A stretch of 64,000 bases of DNA. Origin: an uncultured Pelagibacteraceae bacterium. Its GTDB lineage: Bacteria > Pseudomonadota > Alphaproteobacteria > Pelagibacterales > Pelagibacteraceae. Below, piece by piece: positions 37,997 through 47,160 of the stretch (position 1 is the first letter of the stretch; each line of letters opens with the position of its first letter). Where the stretch lies: positions 1-64,000 of the forward strand of contig CACJOY010000001.1 in the NCBI GenBank assembly GCA_902595125.1, written 5' to 3'. Under the pieces are notes generated by a model that did not search any database, had not been told where the DNA came from, and saw only the letters and a list, made by a program, of their open reading frames with translations. Made by a program: the position numbers and the translations under genes.

Positions 37997-38893
37997 ATGA
38001 GACACCCTCACCATTATAAGATTTCAATTGCTCTAGCTATATCAGCTGGAGCTTGGGGAATATATTGGTTACCCCAAAGGATACTTGAAGATGGTGGTCT
38101 GACTGGAGGTTGGGGCACAATTTCTCAAATGATAATAGGTACATTGATACTATTACCTATTGCTATTTGGAGATTAAGCAAAAGAAAAGGCACTGGATTA
38201 GAGCTTCCAGCTATGGGAATTTTAATTGGAGGTGGTTTTATATTATATGCATTAAGTTTTTTATTAACGGATGTAGTAAGAGCTTTGATAATGTTTTATA
38301 TGACGCCCGTTTGGACAACTATTTTTGAAATTATTTTTTTAAAAAAAAAACATGGTTGGCAAAGAATTTTAAGCTTAAGTTTAGCACTAGGAGGATTATG
38401 GGTAGTATTTGGACAAGGTGGTAAAATTCCTTTGCCAGTAAATGCAGGCGATTGGATAGCTCTTTTAGGTGGGGTTATGTTTGCTGGAGGAATGATCAGG
38501 CTAGAAGTTATTAAAACTGATGGTGTATTTCCAATAATTTTTGGATTTTTCTTTTATGGCACACTGTTTAATATAGTGGCTGGTTTTCTACTCGTAGACT
38601 ATCTTGGTCCTGTACCCACCCGTGATGCATTTGTTGGAATGACTACTTTCTTAATTCTTCTATCAATTTTTTATTTTATTCCTACTGGTATTGTAATCCT
38701 TTGGGCTCCAACCCAAATAGGAGCGGGAATATGTTCAATTTTATTTTTATCAGAGATTATAGTTGGAGCTGTGAGTTCTAGTATTCTTACTGATGAACCA
38801 TTTGGTTGGCGTCAAGTCACTGGTTGTTCTTTGATAGTTATTGGAGGAATAGTGGCTGTAGTTCTGTCTCCAAAAGAAGATGTAAGCAAATAA
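37997..38893 (+). CDS. EamA/DMT family transporter
   Basis: Polytopic; DVVRALIMFYMTPVWTTIFEIIFLKKKHGWQRILSLSLALGGLWVVFG. Confidence 0.85.
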   Translation: MRHPHHYKISIALAISAGAWGIYWLPQRILEDGGLTGGWGTISQMIIGTLILLPIAIWRLSKRKGTGLELPAMGILIGGGFILYALSFLLTDVVRALIMFYMTPVWTTIFEIIFLKKKHGWQRILSLSLALGGLWVVFGQGGKIPLPVNAGDWIALLGGVMFAGGMIRLEVIKTDGVFPIIFGFFFYGTLFNIVAGFLLVDYLGPVPTRDAFVGMTTFLILLSIFYFIPTGIVILWAPTQIGAGICSILFLSEIIVGAVSSSILTDEPFGWRQVTGCSLIVIGGIVAVVLSPKEDVSK

Positions 38894-38929
38894 TGACGAG
38901 TTTAAAAAAAATTAATAACATTTTAAATT

Positions 38930-39808
38930 ATGAGATATAGTAATTCAATGAATTCAAATAAAATAAATGTAAGACGTAGTTTTATTTTTACACCAGGTCT
39001 TAAACCTGAAATGTTTCCAAAAGCTATCGCATCAGGCGCAGATATGGTTTGTATTGAATTAGAAGATGGAATAGCAATCAAAGATAAAAACGAAGCAAGA
39101 AAAAATACTATCGAGTCTCTTAAAAATCTTGAGGTTAAAAGTGGGGTGGAGTTAGTTATTAGAGTAAATTGTCAAAGAACTAAGTTTGGTCTCTTGGATC
39201 TAGAGGCTTTTATTTCTAGTAAATTACCAGTTAAAGCATTAATGCTGCCTAAAGTTAAAACACCAGATGAGATAACTTTTATAGATGATTTACTTACAGA
39301 TAGTGGATTAGATACAGATCTCCATGTGATAATGGAGACCAACGAAGCACTTGAAAGTATTTATGAAATTGCTCATGCCAGTAAAAGAATAGTTGCATTA
39401 TACTTTGGAGGAGTTGATATGGCAGCTGAACTTAGAGTTCCAAATGAGTATAAGAATTTGATATACGCAAGATCTAAATTAGTACATGCAGGAGCTAGTG
39501 TTGGAGTCGATGTAATAGATGTACCTTATTTAGATTTAGATGATATGGATGGGATGAAAAAAGAATCAGAGTTAGTGAGAGATTTGGGATTTACAGGAAA
39601 GGGTTCTATTCATCCGAAACAAATAAACATTTTAAATGAAATTTTTACACCTTCTAAAGATGAAATTATGAAAGCTAAAAAAATTGTAGATCAATTCAAT
39701 GAGTCTAACACAGGCTTAGTAGTTATTGATGGTAAGCTTATTGAAAAACCTGTTCTTAGAGAAATGCAAAGAAAAATATTAATAGCAGAAAAAATAAATA
39801 AAATTTAG
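38930..39808 (+). CDS. HpcH/HpaI aldolase/citrate lyase beta-like (CitE family)
   Basis: RSFIFTPGLKPEMFPKAIASGADMVCIELEDGIA; IMETNEALESIYEIA; FTGKGSIHPKQINILNEIF. Confidence 0.92.
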   Translation: MRYSNSMNSNKINVRRSFIFTPGLKPEMFPKAIASGADMVCIELEDGIAIKDKNEARKNTIESLKNLEVKSGVELVIRVNCQRTKFGLLDLEAFISSKLPVKALMLPKVKTPDEITFIDDLLTDSGLDTDLHVIMETNEALESIYEIAHASKRIVALYFGGVDMAAELRVPNEYKNLIYARSKLVHAGASVGVDVIDVPYLDLDDMDGMKKESELVRDLGFTGKGSIHPKQINILNEIFTPSKDEIMKAKKIVDQFNESNTGLVVIDGKLIEKPVLREMQRKILIAEKINKI

Positions 39809-39819
39809 AAAAATTAGTT

Positions 39820-40983
39820 TTAAAAATCTTTGTTAATTATTTCATCCAGCATATTTATCATATTTTTTTTGTATTCATCATCTGTGCCTGATTTTGTGTC
39901 TATCACTGAAAAATATGAGGCAACTACACCAGTTTTTAAATTTATTGCTAAGAATTGACCACCTAAACCAGAGTGACCTATCCAGTCACCTGTCTTCATT
40001 GTAGAATTTGAATAATATAAAGATTTATTATCTGATAACTTCATATAAATTGTTCCTTTATTTTTTAATGTTTGATCAAAAAATGTTGGTGATCCAATTT
40101 GCCTATTTCCTACTCCTTTACCTTTCCTAGCGAATAAAAGACCGTATCTTAAAAAATCTCTTGAAATTAAGCATCCACCACCTGAAATCCAAGGCATTCC
40201 GTATCTATCAGTTCCCATGTATAAAGCATCTTCAAATCCAGCAGCTTCAACCGCATCTAACAACCATTCTTTTAATGGTTTTCCACTAACTTTTTCTATC
40301 AAAATCCCTATTACATCTGTATTTGCTGATTTGTAGTGAGAAAATTCAGAGCTATTTGATAAATCATTATCTCTATTTGATTTAATAGTATTTAAATATT
40401 CCTCCTGTCCCATTTTCTGATCTAAATTTTCTGGAAGTCGCCATCCACAAATTGGCTCATGTAAAAAAGAAGAGGTGAAAGGATCTGTATAATCTTCACT
40501 GTACGAATTTTGAATATTCATATCCAAAACGTTTTGAATAGTTGCTGAGGCATAACCACTGCCAATATTAGGGAGATAATCAGAAATTTTATTGTTAAGA
40601 TCAATTATTTTTTGGTCTACTAGTTCTCCTATAAACAAATTAACAAACATTTTAGTAATAGACATTATTGTTTGAGGTTGTGTTTCTGAAAAATCTTCAG
40701 CATATTTTTCAAATAATATATTTTGACCTTTCCCCACAAGTAAAGAGCAAAAATATTTATTACTGATCATATTTTTTACAGATGGTATTTTTTCTATTTT
40801 ATTATTATAATTTTTTGATAATTTTAAAACTAAATCTGATCGAAATAATAAACCAAATCTATTTATCTTATGAAGATTTCGATAACCCTCTCTTCTTGTT
40901 TTAGGTAAATACCATTTTGGTTTATTATCCTCTAATACAACCAGATCTGGATTAAGATCTGCTTCTAATTTTTTATCAGTCAT
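39820..40983 (-). CDS. Serine hydrolase, class C beta-lactamase/esterase fold
   Basis: SxxK motif MSITKMFVNLF; YKSANTDVIGILIEKVSGKPL; GHSGLGGQFLAINLKTG. Confidence 0.88.
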   Translation of the reverse strand: MTDKKLEADLNPDLVVLEDNKPKWYLPKTRREGYRNLHKINRFGLLFRSDLVLKLSKNYNNKIEKIPSVKNMISNKYFCSLLVGKGQNILFEKYAEDFSETQPQTIMSITKMFVNLFIGELVDQKIIDLNNKISDYLPNIGSGYASATIQNVLDMNIQNSYSEDYTDPFTSSFLHEPICGWRLPENLDQKMGQEEYLNTIKSNRDNDLSNSSEFSHYKSANTDVIGILIEKVSGKPLKEWLLDAVEAAGFEDALYMGTDRYGMPWISGGGCLISRDFLRYGLLFARKGKGVGNRQIGSPTFFDQTLKNKGTIYMKLSDNKSLYYSNSTMKTGDWIGHSGLGGQFLAINLKTGVVASYFSVIDTKSGTDDEYKKNMINMLDEIINKDF

Positions 40984-40993
40984 ATTGTATAAT

Positions 40994-41587
40994 CTATTGA
41001 TTGATCATTTTTGAAACATTTTCAAATTTATTTTTCCAAATTACAAAACTTAAGATTTGTTGATTTGAGGTTGTAATAGCGTGAGGTTGATAACTTTTAT
41101 GAAGTCTAGTTTTTGTAGAAGACAATATTTCTGCATCTTGATCTTTACTTTCGAATTTAGCTTCGCCAGATACAATAAAGTATAATTCTTCAGCTTCGTG
41201 ATTATGCCATGGATAATAAGTATTTTTATCTAAAAAATTCACATAAAGTGCCATCTCTTTTGTTTTAAAATGTCCAGATGGTCCTATTAATTCAAAAAAA
41301 CCGTATTTATTTAAAAAATCTTTACCAACCTCTTTTTCATTATATCCATGTTCCCAATTAACGTGAGGTGATAAATTACTTATTGTTGAATGTAATTCTT
41401 CAAGATTTGTGTTTAAATTTTGACTCCAATTATAAAGTTTATCGGTAACAGGAGCCTTTTGAGATTTTAGACTATTTAAAATTAAATTATTTGGAAAATT
41501 TACAAAATTTGACAACTCTTTATTATCAGCCCATAACTTTTGAATTTCAACTATAGCTTTATTAAAAATATTTTTTGTATTGTTCAT
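40994..41587 (-). CDS. DMSP-lyase family cupin (DddQ/DddL-like)
   Basis: Start trimmed to MNNTKNIF; the listed start at 41671 lies inside the upstream gene. FFELIGPSGHFKTKEMALYVNFLDKNTYYPWHNHEAEELYFIVSGEAKF...HKSYQPHAITTSNQQILSFVIWKNKF; H-x3-E-x-Y ligand pattern plus a second-motif His. Confidence 0.72.
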   Translation of the reverse strand: MNNTKNIFNKAIVEIQKLWADNKELSNFVNFPNNLILNSLKSQKAPVTDKLYNWSQNLNTNLEELHSTISNLSPHVNWEHGYNEKEVGKDFLNKYGFFELIGPSGHFKTKEMALYVNFLDKNTYYPWHNHEAEELYFIVSGEAKFESKDQDAEILSSTKTRLHKSYQPHAITTSNQQILSFVIWKNKFENVSKMINQ

Positions 41588-42501
41588 TATTTTAGTATCG
41601 ATAATGGCTTTATAAGATTTACTCCCACACCGCAACATCCTCCAACTATTTGTGATCCATTTTGCACCCATGATTTCACCTCATTTAAATAATCCTTGGG
41701 ACTTAAATTATCATCAGATTTCCAATGAGGTTTTTCATAAAAGCCTATATTTGGATAAGCACCAATTGTTCCGTTATAATTGTTCTTTGCAACATTTATA
41801 GCTTTACCAGTGACATCAATATCAGAATGAGCAATCAAAATTGGACCTTTGTGTATTGTGCTAAATCTTTTTATAGATTTTTCTAAATCTTCATAAACTT
41901 CTGGGGGTTCGTCAACAGTATCATTATATCCAAGCATTAAATTATTAGTCTTTTTGTCTATTACGCAAGAAATTGAAAGCCACACAGGTATATTAACTTT
42001 TGCTGAACATTCTATCATTGTTTGAACAATATCTGCTTGTGAAGACATTGCTTCTAAAATAATTAAATCCACACCTTCTTCAGTTAAAATTTTTATTTGT
42101 TCATTAAATCCAGGTATCATTGCTTTAAGACCAAGTTTATAAAAACTACCTGATGCCGATACACTTCCTGCTAAAGCTACTTTTTTTTTTGAATCTTCAA
42201 TTGCTTTCTTTCCCAATTGAACACTTTTTTTATTGAATTCTTTAATAGAGCTTTCCATCCCATAATTTTTCATTGAAATAGGTGTGCAAGCATATGTATT
42301 AGTGGTTATCACGTCTGAGCCAGCTTCAATATAATCTTGATGAACTTCTTTAACTAGTTCTGGAAATTCAACTGAACATGTACCGCACCAAAGATTTTTG
42401 TCCATTTGAGCTCCTTTTTTTTCAAGTTCAGAACCCATTGCTCCGTCTAAAATTACTAATTTATTATTATCTAATTTATCTTTGATAAATTTATACGACA
42501 T
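41587..42501 (-). CDS. Homocysteine S-methyltransferase family protein
   Basis: LVILDGAMGSELEKKGAQMDKNLW; VITTNTYACTP; ISCVIDKKT; C-terminal GGCCGVG zinc Cys pair. Confidence 0.92.
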   Translation of the reverse strand: MSYKFIKDKLDNNKLVILDGAMGSELEKKGAQMDKNLWCGTCSVEFPELVKEVHQDYIEAGSDVITTNTYACTPISMKNYGMESSIKEFNKKSVQLGKKAIEDSKKKVALAGSVSASGSFYKLGLKAMIPGFNEQIKILTEEGVDLIILEAMSSQADIVQTMIECSAKVNIPVWLSISCVIDKKTNNLMLGYNDTVDEPPEVYEDLEKSIKRFSTIHKGPILIAHSDIDVTGKAINVAKNNYNGTIGAYPNIGFYEKPHWKSDDNLSPKDYLNEVKSWVQNGSQIVGGCCGVGVNLIKPLSILK

Positions 42502-42887
42502 TAAATCTTACTGTTTGTAAAAGCACAGATTTTATTTCCGTCTAAATCACGAAGATAAGAGTAATAAACCCCGGATCCTTCTGGTCTTTCACCACCCGAT
42601 CCTTCACTTTGTGCTCCTAATTTTAAGCCTAGCTCATGAAATTTATCAACTATATTTCTGTTGTTTACTATAAAAGATACTTGAGCTCCGTTCCCAAAGG
42701 TAGCTATTTCTTTATTAAATGGTTTAGTAATATAAAATTCTATTGACCCAGATCCACCTACGGATATATATCCAGCACATACATCGTCTGTATCAGTTCT
42801 CTTTAAGCCAATTACTTTAAAGAGTTCATCATAAAATTTAATTGATCTATCTAGATCATTAGTTCCAACCATTACATATCCGATCAT
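42501..42887 (-). CDS. VOC (glyoxalase/dioxygenase) family protein
   Basis: MIGYVMVGTNDLDRSIKFYDELFKVIGL; YYSYLRDLDGNKICAF. Confidence 0.92.
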   Translation of the reverse strand: MIGYVMVGTNDLDRSIKFYDELFKVIGLKRTDTDDVCAGYISVGGSGSIEFYITKPFNKEIATFGNGAQVSFIVNNRNIVDKFHELGLKLGAQSEGSGGERPEGSGVYYSYLRDLDGNKICAFTNSKI

Positions 42888-42906
42888 AATTTTTTTTTAA
42901 ATAAAA

Positions 42907-44340
42907 TTATTTATTCCATTCAGTAATCGTTTTAACTTCAAGGTATTCATGTAAACCCCAAGTACCTCCCTCACGACCATTTCCTGATTGTCTGTATCCA
43001 CCAAAAGGAGTTCCAGAGTCTGCTGGTTTATTGTTTACATAAATTATTCCAGCTCTTAATTTCTTTGAAACTCTTTTTGCTTTTTCTTTATCTTCAGTTT
43101 GTAAATAATTTCCTAAACCATATTCTGTATCGTTAGTTATTTTGATTGCTTCCTCTTCATTCTCAAATGGAATAATTGATAAAACAGGGCCAAAAATCTC
43201 TTCTTTAGCAACTCTCATAGAATTTTTAACATCTGTGAATACTGTTGGTTTAATAAAGTATCCCTTTTTAAAATCTTCTGGTTTATCAGGACCACCCGCA
43301 ACTAATGTTGCCCCTTCTTGTATTCCACTTCTTATTAAACTTTGAATTTTATCGAATTGGACTTTTGAAATGACTGGACCTATGTGTTCGCCTGATTTAC
43401 TCGCTAAATCAACTTTAATTTTATTTGCTTCATCTGCGGCCTCTTTTATTGCTCTATTATAAATAGATTTTTCAACTAACATTCTTGTAGGAGCGTCACA
43501 TGATTGACCAGAATTACTCATAACGTTTCTTATACCATCTCTAACAGCATCAGGATAAGAGTCTGCAAAAACAATATTTCCGCCTTTACCACCAAGTTCT
43601 AGACACACTCTTTTGATTGATTCTGCTGCATTTTTGGTAATCAATTTACCTGCTCTTGTAGAACCTGTAAAAGAAACCATATCAACATCTGGATGTTTTG
43701 ATAAATCTGTACCTACACCCAAACCATCTCCGTTTACTAAATTGAAAACTCCAGCGGGAAAACCAGCTTCATGTATCATCTCAGCAAATAACATTCCAGA
43801 AAGAGGTGCAATTTCAGATGGTTTTAAGACCATTGTACAACCTGTTGCAAGTGCAGGTATAACTTTTAAGGCAATTTGATTTATTGGCCAATTCCAAGGT
43901 GTTATTAAACCACAAACGCCAATAGGTTCATAAATAATATGATTTACAGAATCTTTTCCAAACCCAGGTTCAAAATTAAATTCTTTTAATCTTTTTATAA
44001 AATCTTCTATGTGAGATGCACCAGATGAAGTTTGGTTTGCTGAACACCAGTCCTTAGGACAACCTAATTCTGTTGAAATAGCATTTGTCATTTCATCCCA
44101 TCTAGAATTATAAATTTCTAGTAATTTTTCTAACAATTGTATTCTTTGATCTTTAGCAGTATCCTTCCAAGTCTCAAAAGATTGTTTTGCGGATTTTACA
44201 GCTAGATTAGTATCAGCTGAACTACCAAGTGAAATTACAGCACAAATTTCCTCTGTAGATGGGTTTATAACATCAAAGCTATTTTGATTGATAGGGTTTA
44301 CCCATTTTCCATTGATATAAAATTTTTTTTTATCTAACAT
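42907..44340 (-). CDS. NAD(P)-dependent aldehyde dehydrogenase
   Basis: GLITPWNWPINQIALKVIPALATGCTMVLKPSE; VSFTGSTRAGKLI; CLELGGKGGNIVF; SNSGQSCDAPTRM. Confidence 0.95.
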   Translation of the reverse strand: MLDKKKFYINGKWVNPINQNSFDVINPSTEEICAVISLGSSADTNLAVKSAKQSFETWKDTAKDQRIQLLEKLLEIYNSRWDEMTNAISTELGCPKDWCSANQTSSGASHIEDFIKRLKEFNFEPGFGKDSVNHIIYEPIGVCGLITPWNWPINQIALKVIPALATGCTMVLKPSEIAPLSGMLFAEMIHEAGFPAGVFNLVNGDGLGVGTDLSKHPDVDMVSFTGSTRAGKLITKNAAESIKRVCLELGGKGGNIVFADSYPDAVRDGIRNVMSNSGQSCDAPTRMLVEKSIYNRAIKEAADEANKIKVDLASKSGEHIGPVISKVQFDKIQSLIRSGIQEGATLVAGGPDKPEDFKKGYFIKPTVFTDVKNSMRVAKEEIFGPVLSIIPFENEEEAIKITNDTEYGLGNYLQTEDKEKAKRVSKKLRAGIIYVNNKPADSGTPFGGYRQSGNGREGGTWGLHEYLEVKTITEWNK

Positions 44341-44365
44341 AATTTTCTAATACTATAAATTATTT

Positions 44366-45508
44366 TTAACCAAATTCTTTTAATATTTTTTCTCGATGTT
44401 CGTCAAGATCTGGAATATCTCCCCTTGTTTTCTCATCTTTATAAGACGACATTTTTATTGGATTTCCAGCTAATTTAAAATCACCAATTACTTTGTGATA
44501 AGCTTTGACAATCATATTTCTAGATTCTATCTGAGGATTTTCGACTGCCTCTTTAATATTAAATATTGGACCACAAGGAATTTTTTCTTTTTCCATTGTC
44601 TTTACCCATTCATTTGTTTCTTTAATCTTTAATTTATCTTCAAGAATTTTTTTCAAATCATCCATATGCTTAGCTCTAGATGAATTATCGGAAAATTTTG
44701 GATCATTATTTAACTCTGGCATATCTAGAATATTGCAAAGTTTTTCAAATAATTTATCGTTACCTGCAGCAATTATAATATGACTATCTTTAGTTTTAAA
44801 AGCTTCGAAAGGGGCAATAGATGGATGACGTGATCCCATAGGCTTAGGAATTTCATTTTTGGACAAATATCTTGCTATTGCATTTTCTAAAATTGCTATT
44901 TGACAATCAAGCATTGAAACATCGATATACATTCCTCTTCCAGTTTTTTTTCTATCATAAAGTGCAGCATTGATTCCAATTGCTGTAAATAATCCTGCTG
45001 TAATATCCCCTATAGAAGTTCCAACACGTGTAGGTTCTGAGTTGGGTTGACCAGTTACACTCATTAAGCCCCCCATACCTTGTACCACCATATCGTATGC
45101 TGGTAACTCTTTCAGAGGACCAGTTTGACCAAATCCAGAAGCGGAGGCATAAATTAGTTTAGGATATTTTTTATTTATTTCTTTCCATCCATACCCCCAT
45201 TTCTCTAAGGTACCTGGTTTAAAGTTTTCTACTAAAACATCTGCTTTAGATAAAATTTTATCAAAAATTTTTTTGTCATCGGCATTTTTTAAATTGAGAG
45301 CAATACTTTCCTTGCCCCTATTTAATGACATGAAATAAGCTGAATAACTTTCTATAAATGGTCCAAACTTTCGAGAATCATCACCTATCTTAGGTGCTTC
45401 TATTTTGATCACTCTTGCACCAAGATCTGAGAGTATCATAGTGCAATAAGGACCAACTAATACTCTAGTTAAATCAACAACTAATAAATTTTTTAAAGGT
45501 CCATCCAT
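44366..45508 (-). CDS. Class III (CaiB/BaiF) CoA-transferase
   Basis: VVDLTRVLVGPYCTMILSDLGARVIKIEAPKIGDDSRKFGPF; LNRGKESIALNLKN; DVLVENFKPGTLEKWGYGW. Confidence 0.95.
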   Translation of the reverse strand: MDGPLKNLLVVDLTRVLVGPYCTMILSDLGARVIKIEAPKIGDDSRKFGPFIESYSAYFMSLNRGKESIALNLKNADDKKIFDKILSKADVLVENFKPGTLEKWGYGWKEINKKYPKLIYASASGFGQTGPLKELPAYDMVVQGMGGLMSVTGQPNSEPTRVGTSIGDITAGLFTAIGINAALYDRKKTGRGMYIDVSMLDCQIAILENAIARYLSKNEIPKPMGSRHPSIAPFEAFKTKDSHIIIAAGNDKLFEKLCNILDMPELNNDPKFSDNSSRAKHMDDLKKILEDKLKIKETNEWVKTMEKEKIPCGPIFNIKEAVENPQIESRNMIVKAYHKVIGDFKLAGNPIKMSSYKDEKTRGDIPDLDEHREKILKEFG

Positions 45509-45539
45509 ATTTTAACAAATAATTTGAGTTTTTGACGAC

Positions 45540-45568
45540 TTGACTCTTATTAATAAGTTCACTTTAAT
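45540..45568 (+). promoter_or_regulatory. Candidate sigma70 promoter of the TRAP operon with a palindromic spacer
   Basis: TTGACT (45540-45545), 17 nt, TTTAAT (45563-45568); the spacer contains the perfect palindrome CTTATTAATAAG (45546-45557). Confidence 0.5.
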
Positions 45569-45604
45569 TGAATTATTAAAAATTAACAATAGAGGGAAAT
45601 AATA

Positions 45605-46615
45605 ATGTTAAAAAAAATATCTTTATATTTAACTTCATTAGTTTTTGTTTTTACTACTATTGGTTCTGCTTATGCAGTTACGCTAAAAGCAAGTCACCAA
45701 TGGCCAGGCACTCAAAGAGCTGATGGATCATATGACCCACGTCACGAAATGGTTCAAATCATTGCTGACGAGGTAAAAAAAGCAAATGTTGGAATAGATA
45801 TCAGAATCTATCCAGCTAAATCTTTGTACAAACCTAAAGAACAGTGGAAACCAATGACAACAGGTCAATTGGATATTTCTGCTTTTCCATTAGCTTATGC
45901 TTCAAAATTTCATCCAGAATTTGATGCAACTTTAATGCCTGGAACAGTTAAAAATCATGATCATGCATTAAGATTTAATAAAGGTCCAATGATGACTGAA
46001 ATTAAAAAGATAATTAATGATGCAGGTGTAGTAGTTTTATCTGATGCTTGGTTAGGTGGTGGTTTTGCTTCCAAAACAAAATGTATCAAAAATCCTAGCG
46101 ACGCTAAAGGTCAGGTTATGAGAGCTGCAGGAAAAGCATTCAATCAAATGTTAGAAGCAGCAGGAGCGGGTATACAGAGTATGCCATCATCTGAAATTTA
46201 CACAGGTTTACAAACAGGTGTATTAACAGGTGCTAACACAAGTTCAGGAAGTTTTGTAAGTTACAAAATTTATGAACAAGTTTCATGTGCGACTCCTCCA
46301 GGAAAATTTGGCTTATGGTTCATGTATGAACCGATCCTAATGTCAAAAAAGTCTTTTGATGCTTTAAATTCTAAGCAACAAAAAGCTTTAATGAAAGCTG
46401 GAAAAGTAGCAGAGAAATACATGACAGCTCAAGTTGAAAACTTAGATAAAAAGTTTGAAGATGCTTATAAAGCTGCAGGTGTGAAACTAGTATACATGAA
46501 TGAAAAAGACCATGCTGCATGGGTGGAGATTGCTAAAAAATCTTCTCATAAAGCATTTGCTGACAAAGTTCCAGGTGGCGATAAGCTGATGGAAATGGCT
46601 TTAGCAGTTAAATAA
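45605..46615 (+). CDS. TRAP transporter substrate-binding protein (DctP family)
   Basis: Signal peptide; LKASHQWPGTQRADGSYDPRHEMVQIIADEVKKANVGIDIRIYPAKSLYKPKEQWKPMTTGQLDISAFPLAY. Confidence 0.92.
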   Translation: MLKKISLYLTSLVFVFTTIGSAYAVTLKASHQWPGTQRADGSYDPRHEMVQIIADEVKKANVGIDIRIYPAKSLYKPKEQWKPMTTGQLDISAFPLAYASKFHPEFDATLMPGTVKNHDHALRFNKGPMMTEIKKIINDAGVVVLSDAWLGGGFASKTKCIKNPSDAKGQVMRAAGKAFNQMLEAAGAGIQSMPSSEIYTGLQTGVLTGANTSSGSFVSYKIYEQVSCATPPGKFGLWFMYEPILMSKKSFDALNSKQQKALMKAGKVAEKYMTAQVENLDKKFEDAYKAAGVKLVYMNEKDHAAWVEIAKKSSHKAFADKVPGGDKLMEMALAVK

Positions 46616-46629
46616 AATAATATATAAAG

Positions 46630-46665
46630 AACCCCTATTTATTCTTATTAAATAGGGGTTTTTTT
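46630..46665 (+). terminator. Terminator-like hairpin plus T-run between the TRAP SBP and small permease genes
   Basis: AACCCCTATTT-attcttatt-AAATAGGGGTT followed by a T-run ending at the dctQ ATG (46666). Confidence 0.8.
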
Positions 46666-47160
46666 ATGAAAAAAAAATATCTACAATTTTGTGATCTAAT
46701 AGCTAAAGCTTGCGGTGCTTTTGCTGTATTAGCATTACTCTTGTCAATTTTGGTAATCGTAGAGTTGGTTTTTGAAAGATATTTTTTTCAAAGAGCAATC
46801 ACATGGCAAACAGAACTTGTTACTATGTTGTTAGTTGCTTCAACTTTCATAGGAAGTGTGTACGTGTTAAGTGAAAAAGCCCATGTAAGCATGGAATGGA
46901 TTTATGATTTTTTATCAAAAAAAAATATAATTAGATTAAAAATTTTTACATCTTCATTAAGTTTATTATTTTTCCTAATTTTATTTTATTTTGGATTTCT
47001 AATGGTAGAGGAAGCGTTTATAAAAAATTATTCAACAGGTACTGTATGGGACCCGCCCTTATGGATACCATATTCATCAATGATGTTAGGAGCTTTATTA
47101 ATGATATTACAGTATATAGCAGAAATTATAAAATTAATTGATGATGAGGATTATAATTAA
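46666..47160 (+). CDS. TRAP transporter small permease (DctQ family)
   Basis: 4 TM; ERYFFQRAITWQTELVTMLLVASTFIGSVYVLSEKAHVSMEW. Confidence 0.9.
   Translation: MKKKYLQFCDLIAKACGAFAVLALLLSILVIVELVFERYFFQRAITWQTELVTMLLVASTFIGSVYVLSEKAHVSMEWIYDFLSKKNIIRLKIFTSSLSLLFFLILFYFGFLMVEEAFIKNYSTGTVWDPPLWIPYSSMMLGALLMILQYIAEIIKLIDDEDYN

Noticed and set aside
41588-41671. 28-aa N-terminal extension of the cupin ORF (listed start 41671)
   Set aside because: Lies wholly within the upstream homocysteine methyltransferase gene; the ATG at 41587 overlapping its stop is a better start.
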